DNA from: Mixophyes australis
Lineage: Eukaryota; Chordata; Amphibia; Anura; Limnodynastidae
Assembly: GCA_036250195.1 (NCBI GenBank)
Contig: JAVHZZ010000001.1
Location: forward strand, 380,725,907-380,789,906
Direction: 5' to 3'
DNA: 64,000 bases
In this document: piece by piece, positions 57,984 to 64,000 of the stretch
Position numbering within the stretch: position 1 is the first letter of the stretch
Layout of the letters: every line of letters begins with the position of its first letter
Made by a program: the position numbers and the translations under genes
Notes under the pieces: generated by a model
Databases searched by the model: none
The model's input: only the letters and a program-made list of their open reading frames with translations
Told to the model about the DNA's origin: nothing

Positions 57984-58293
57984 AGAACTACCACAAAAGC
58001 CACTGGATGTAGTGTTGCACAGGAAAGTTTGCAAATAGATCCCTGCAGAGAGTCTACTACCATTCAGCCTGAAGGAGATTGAAAGGAAAAGCAAGCCTAT
58101 GAGTTGCAAGGGAGTCTCCAGCTATTATTGAACCACGTTTGAGTACAGAGGGACATCTAGCAAGATCAGACTTGCAGATAGTACATGACCCAAGAGTGGC
58201 TGAGACCTGCATCTCCACTCAGGGACATAGAGATAATTGGTAACATACCAAACACAGTGACACCCTTACTGCTGCATTATAAAATAACACCTT

Positions 58294-58467
58294 GGGGTAT
58301 ATTTACTAAACTGCGGGTTTGAAAAAGGTAGAGATGTTGCCTATAGCAACCAATCAAATTCTAGCTGTCATTTTATAGAATGTACTAAATCAGGGAAATC
58401 TAGAATCTGATTGGCTGCTATAGGCCACATCTCCATTTTTAAAACCCACAGTTTAGTAAATATACCC
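58294..58467. mobile_element. Palindromic MITE, family A, copy 5
   Basis: GGGGTATATTTACTAAACTG on the left and CAGTTTAGTAAATATACCC on the right are inverted. The arms hold TTGCCTATAGCAACCAATCA and its diverged complement. Best-preserved member of the family here, with 19 matching terminal bases. Confidence 0.92.
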
Positions 58468-59520
58468 TTATGACTCTTATTTTACAAGTTATATCTCCAA
58501 ATAGTAATCTGTTCATATATCATAAACTCAGTTATTTGTGATCGATATTGAGAAATTAAAATAATCAAAGATCTAGTACAAGATATACCTTAAAGATACC
58601 CAAGTTAAGTAGCCTGGATTACCAACATTTCTGCAAGTGCACCAATTTTAATTATTTCATATTATACACTTTTTAATATTGTTAGGACTGTAATTATTGC
58701 TTTACGTTATTGTTGATTTTTGACACTGCGTGAGTGAGTGCAGTCTGGAGAGTTGGCCAACAGTAAATACATGTGTGGTGGCCAACTTGATTTTTGTCAC
58801 CACTGTTCACCGTACTGCTGCTATTCCCTATTATCTTCCCCTTTGTTCCACTTACCAAGTCCAGAATCTCCACTTCATTAAATCTGAATTACCCATTACT
58901 TCCCCCCAAAATAAACCCCATTTGAATGTTCATAACCACCGAGTGTGGCACATTATTACTCAGAGGGTTAGTGTGTTTGGATACAAGGAGCTTCCCAAGT
59001 CAACCCATCATGGATACAGTTACAGCATACTGTGTAGAAGACTCCATAGCGTAGAGAGACAACATTTCAAAACCCTTTCAGAGGGCTAGGGAAAGAGGTG
59101 CTACATTTGTCTTGTCTTTTGTTATTTGCTTTGTTCAAAATGAAAAAGAAAAACAATTCTGCTAAAAACACAAGTTAAAAATTGCCAGTTTTGTTCAGTA
59201 TTCCACTTTTTTCACTTAAACATCATACAGTGAAACACCAGTCATTAAACAGTGGGAATTATGAGCTTTTCAAATTTGCTTGCCCATTACTAGATGAAAC
59301 AAATGGATGCACATTGGAATCTACACCTTTTCCCCTTCTTCAATCTTTGTCTATCTGTTTTCAAGGGTTACATCATAAATCACAAAAAAACACATTCAAG
59401 ATCATAAATAACACATGGTTGATCCCTAAGATGTCAGCTCAAACAGGAGACAATATGGTACAATATAGTACAATACATTAATGCTTTTCAAACAGAAAGT
59501 ATAACTTATATAACCATTTG

Positions 59521-59523
<3 letters not shown>
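58468..59523. other. Unassigned DNA
   Basis: 58730-59089 is open for 119 codons without a recognised domain; 59182-59481 encodes a 99-codon frame also without a match. No gene claimed. Confidence 0.35.

Positions 59524-59562
<39 letters not shown>
59524..59562. repeat. (GT)n microsatellite, about 19 copies
   Basis: Uninterrupted TG dinucleotides. Confidence 0.97.
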
Positions 59563-59563
<1 letters not shown>

Positions 59564-62224
59564 TGTTGTGCGTGTGCAAGCTCTTACATTCACACAAGTA
59601 GTGCAAAAATTATCACTGAAAGAATTTGTGGAGCACAATCCCCTCTTACTCTGTAAACCAAGTGTTTACAGTATATGTAAATCAGAATCTTGATAGGATT
59701 TTTGCCTCTCATTTTACTTCTGTACATTGATGAATTATCATCAATTTATCGCCATTAATTCTTCATATTTTTTTAAATGGATGTTTTTTTTTCCTTCTTG
59801 CTGACTGATCTCACATCTCCCCAGCTGCTCTGAGATATCATGTGACTCAGAACAAAATTTGATTTGCACTCGATCACTTTTACTAGTAACAGTGAGCATG
59901 AAGAAGATTAATTTGACTCAATTGCAAGCTGTTTAATATTCATGCACCTGGTACTCGCATCATAAAGATGGCAATGACCAATGCAGTTACTAGAGTGAAA
60001 CTGAAGAAATACATAAGTAGGGATATAACCATTAAAATGGAGATTAATTAAAAATTTATGGGGTGGTTGTAAAAGAACAGAGACCTGATGGCTTCATTGT
60101 AAAGTAAATTTTAAAATGAAAATGTAAATACAACAAAATATTATTCATTGTTGAGCAGATTATGCTGACAGAGTAAAGAATAAGAAAACTGAATGAGTGT
60201 TATAAAATGGGGAAAATATATAAGTTGATGTTCTTCTTTAAATAATTATTAGCTTTAACACTAGACATATAAATAATCATTTTTGTTATTACCATGAGAC
60301 CTGACAGTTCAATAATGAATCTTTTGATTATGTACTTTTATGTTGCAGGTGCACACTCATATTGTTATTGGCTATATGACTTAGATTATCTGTCAAGTTA
60401 TATCTCAAATTGTAAAAATACATCAGAGTCCTAAAAATAGAAACCTGTTGTAAACAGAATATTAAATTGGTTATATAATAGCACATTTAAAATTATCCAC
60501 ACAGTCTGTAGAATAGAACATTTTGATAAACCAATACTTGTATACCAGGCCAGTTCTTTTGTTTCCGCTGCTTATTCTCCACCAGTAACTTTGTTGCAAA
60601 CTCATCACAATTTAGCCTATGACATATTTTATTTCTGACATCTACTATGACATCTTCTATAGAGGCAAAAGACCCCCTTCATTCTGTATAAGTGATAAAT
60701 AAGTAATTCACATATAATGATTTCACTCCCTTTCAGAGTATACATTTTATTTTCATCCTTTTGCGTTTTGATATTTATTGGGGCACTTCTCTACAATGGT
60801 AGTCAGAGTATAGCATTCTTTACCAAGACTGGTGGCAATGGCAATTTATTAACTGGATTTAAAAGTGGATTGGGCACCTTTTTGCAGAAAATAGTATCCA
60901 GCTTTGATTATTAGGAAGCATTATTGAGATGATTGGTTCAGGGAGTATTTTAAATCACAATTTAATGGAAGAATTTTTTGTTTCTACTAAGGTGAGAATA
61001 AATATACAGTTGCCTTTCTGTGGTTCTGTTTTCTCTTCCTTGGATCAACACCACCACCACTTGTAATAATAGGTTAAATTTCATGATGCTGTTGTTCTCT
61101 TTCATTGTTGCTAATTGAATAATTATGTACCAGGGACGATACAGATAATCAATCAGCTCTATTATAAACACTTTTACTCACATTGCTTTTTACTTGGAAA
61201 CTCTCCTCTCTCTGGGACTTTTTCCACTTTGCTATATCTCTTCCTTGCCCTTCTATCTGCAGACCTTTTATCCCTCTCCATTGACCCCCTCCTTTGTTTC
61301 ATTGTCCTCTCAGTGGATCCCTTCTCCTTACCTTTGCCCTTTTCTCCCTTCAACTTCCTCCCCCCATAAAGCGATGCACTTACTGTGATTTTCCATGTAA
61401 AACAGAATAACAAATGACATTCTGAAGCATTTTAGTAAAATATATGGCTACTATAATATTAACAAATGGTATTACGTCTTGTTTTTCAATAAAAGACAAT
61501 ACCACCCATAATGTGTTGAGAACAGACAATCGTACAATAGACAGTTGCTGATAATACTAAAGACTCTCCAGTTAGGCATCACTCATATCATTATAATAAA
61601 TCACCCAAGCCAAGAAGCTTGAAGAGGCTCTAATGATGTGAGCTACCTTCTTCACACATGCCTAGGCTTCCCGCACAAGGCAGCCTCAAGTGTGATTCTC
61701 CTCCGTTTAGTAGCAATTGACAGTACAAAGCAGAGAAGACTCTCTAGTAGTAGTAAAAGTTCATATTTTTGATTAAAACATTTAAGCTTGCAAGGGTCCT
61801 CATGTTTACAAGTCCAACACTAAAATATATGCTTTAATCAATAGCTGAAATAAATTTAAATCAGATGCACCCACCTCTCAGGTATGGAGGCTGGCATATA
61901 TAGAGGGCTAATTTATAAACTAAAATAGGTTGGATGGAGAGCAGCTAAGAGAACATTAGGCATATTAAAAAAAAAACTAGAATGAATATAAACAATCCCA
62001 GCCTTGGTTAATCTCATATATAGGTAGTCTGAAGGGAGACCTGGCACAGTCTGTTATGTTTATCAATTGTATTGGACACTGCTGATTTTTGCAGCCCAAT
62101 AAACATCCTTTTCTCTTAATTATGTGCAGAGAAAAAATATCATCTATATGAATAATATAAATGAGGAATATGTATTCTTTGTAATAAGATTTTATATTTC
62201 TGCAAATTAGTTTTGTTGTGCCCC
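59563..62224. other. AT-rich DNA with a pyrimidine-rich patch
   Basis: 61199-61370 is C/T-rich (TCTCTCC, CCTTCC runs). No gene supported. Confidence 0.4.
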
Positions 62225-63690
62225 ATATTTCATCACACTGTGCACCCTCTTAATTACACTGTTCTCCCATTTGATCCCACTGTGTCCCTTCATCATCCCT
62301 GTGCACCTTTATCACACTGTGTATTCTCCTCTATCACACTGTACCCTCTCCTCAAACCACTGCTGCCACCTTTTCATCCACACTGCTGCCTCCCTCGTTC
62401 ATCAACATTGCTGTCCCCCTCTTTCATCAACGTTGCTGTCTCCCCTTCTTTTTTCACATTACTTTCCTCCTCCTTCTTGAACATTACTGTCCCCCTCCTA
62501 TTTACACATTACTGTTCCCCTCCTTCTTGAACATTACTGCCCTCCCTCCTTCTTGAACATTGCTGTCCCTCTCCTTTTTCCACATACTGTCCCCCTCTTT
62601 CATCAACGCTGCTGTCCCCCCTTCTTTTTCCACATTACTTTCCTCCTCCTTCTTGAACGTTACTGTCCCCCTCCTATTTACACATTACTGTTCCCCTCCT
62701 ACTTAAACATTACTGCCCCCCCTCCTTCTTGAACATTGCTGTCCCCCTCCTTTTTCCACATTACTGTTCCCCTCCTTTTTCCATACACTTTCCCCCTCAT
62801 TCTTGAACATTACTGTCCCCCTCCTTCTTAAACATTACTGTCCCCCTCCTTCTTGAACATTGCTGTCACCCTCCTTTTTCAACATACTGTCCCCCTCTTT
62901 CATCAACGTTGCTATCCCCCCCTTCGTTTTCCATATTACTGTTCTCCTCCTTCTTGAATGTTACTATCCCCCTCCTATTTACACATTACTGCCCTCCTCC
63001 TTCTTGAACATTGCTGCCCCCCTCCTTTTTCCACATACTGTCCCACTCCTTTTTCCACATTACTGTCCCCCTCCTTTTTCCATACACTGTCCACCCCCTT
63101 TTTGCACATACTGTCCCCCTCATTCTTGAACATTACTGTCCCCCTCCTTCTTGAACATTACAGTCCCCCCTTCTTTTTCCACATACTGTTCCCCTCCTTT
63201 TTCCACATACTGTCCCCCTTCTTCTTGAACATTACTGTCCCCCCTTCTTTTTCCACATACTGTTCCCCTCCTGTTTCCAAATACTGTCCCCCTCCTCCTT
63301 GAACATTACTATTCCCCTTATTTTTCTATATACTGTCCCCCTCCTTTTTCCACATACTGTCCCCCTTCTTCTTGAACATTACTGCCCATCCTTCTTTTTC
63401 CACATACTGTTCCTCTCCTTTTTCCAAATAATGTCCCCCTCCTCCTTGAACATTACTGTTACCCTCCTCCTTGAACATTACTGTCCCCCTCCTATTTACA
63501 CATTACTGTTCCCCTCCTTTCTCCACATACTGTCCCCCTCCCTTTTCCCCACATACTTCCCCCTCCGTTTTTCTCCACATTACTGCCCCCTCCTTTTTCC
63601 CCACATACTGTCCCCCTCCTTTTCCCCACATACTGTTCCCCTTCTATTTCCCCATTACTGTCCACCTCCATTATTTACTTTCCTTTCTAT
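62225..63690. repeat. 25-bp pyrimidine-rich minisatellite, about 1.46 kb
   Basis: The unit CATTACTGTCCCCCTCCT plus TCTTGAA or TTTTCCA repeats dozens of times, with the two endings interspersed and drifting at both ends. Because 25 is not a multiple of three, open frames of up to 196 codons on the + strand wander through all phases; they are artefacts. The array resembles the internal minisatellites of the non-autonomous hAT elements in this window, so it may lie inside one. Confidence 0.95.
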
Positions 63691-64000
63691 GACCTTCTTT
63701 CTTTCACTTCTCCATCTGTCTTCTTCTCTTCTCGCTGTCTCTGAATGCTGCTCCTCTCTGTGCCACTCCTCACTGCCAATGTCAGGATGTGATAATGACA
63801 CCCCCGATACTGTCAGTGTGAAGGGAGCAGAGGGGAGGGGGAGGAGGGTGCCAGTGCTGCCGTTTTTTTTTTCCTTTTTTTTTTTTTAATGTGCCGGTGA
63901 TCAAGCGGGAATGGCAGGCGGGAATTGCAGTGTTGGGACCTCCCCCTCCTGTCTTGCTTACCCCACTTACCGTACTTTGCGAAAATGATTTGTTCATAAA
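63691..64000. other. Flank of the minisatellite with purine and poly-T tracts
   Basis: Contains GGAGCAGAGGGGAGGGGGAG near 63825-63845 and two T-runs near 63860-63890. Its context resembles the end of a hAT-type non-autonomous element, but the terminus is not within the window. Confidence 0.35.

Noticed and set aside
62213..63889. Several Pro/Ser/Leu-rich open frames of up to 196 codons
   Set aside because: They follow the 25-bp minisatellite through changing phases and have no start context or domain.

Overview
The window looks like vertebrate intergenic or intronic DNA, most probably from a frog with a large, transposon-rich genome. It is AT-rich and has no recognisable host exon chain, tRNA, rRNA or CRISPR array. 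It is packed with transposon families I associate with anurans: BED-finger hAT transposons, a Penelope-like element, palindromic MITEs carrying TTGCCTATAGCAACCAATCA-type arms, Tc1 and L1 relics, and solo LTRs. The anuran assignment rests on recalled repeat style and is an inference; no host gene confirms it.

Layout. 1-103 is the right end of a hAT element lying mostly outside the window. 1.3-2.1 kb holds a CpG-rich repeat with tandem CRE sites and a purine-rich minisatellite. 3.8-7.4 kb holds a 178-bp unit repeated four times, each unit with an exon-like core, followed by a broken hAT transposase. 10.8-13.0 kb is a three-level nest of DNA transposons, two levels with intact 8-bp target duplications. 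14-18.6 kb carries an LTR fragment, a fossil Penelope-like RT and a weak Harbinger relic. 21,077-26,630 is a complete autonomous-looking 5.55-kb hAT transposon: 8-bp target duplication, terminal repeats, TATA box, 100-bp tandem arrays on both sides of the gene, and an uninterrupted 997-aa transposase. 31-36.4 kb has hAT and Tc1 relics, MITEs and a 1.04-kb solo LTR. 45.8-52.1 kb is a Penelope-like retroelement whose coding core is bracketed by two inverted 1,149-bp repeats of identical length that look identical. 53.5-55 kb is a decayed L1. The last 1.5 kb before 63.7 kb is a 25-bp pyrimidine-rich minisatellite.

The two best-preserved elements are the hAT at 21 kb and the Penelope-like element at 46-52 kb. 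In the latter, the RT/GIY-YIG frame has no ATG ahead of its conserved start. It overlaps the upstream frame exactly where a canonical -1 slippery heptamer lies, so frameshift expression is a testable idea. Most short open frames in the window are chance products of tandem repeats and were left out.
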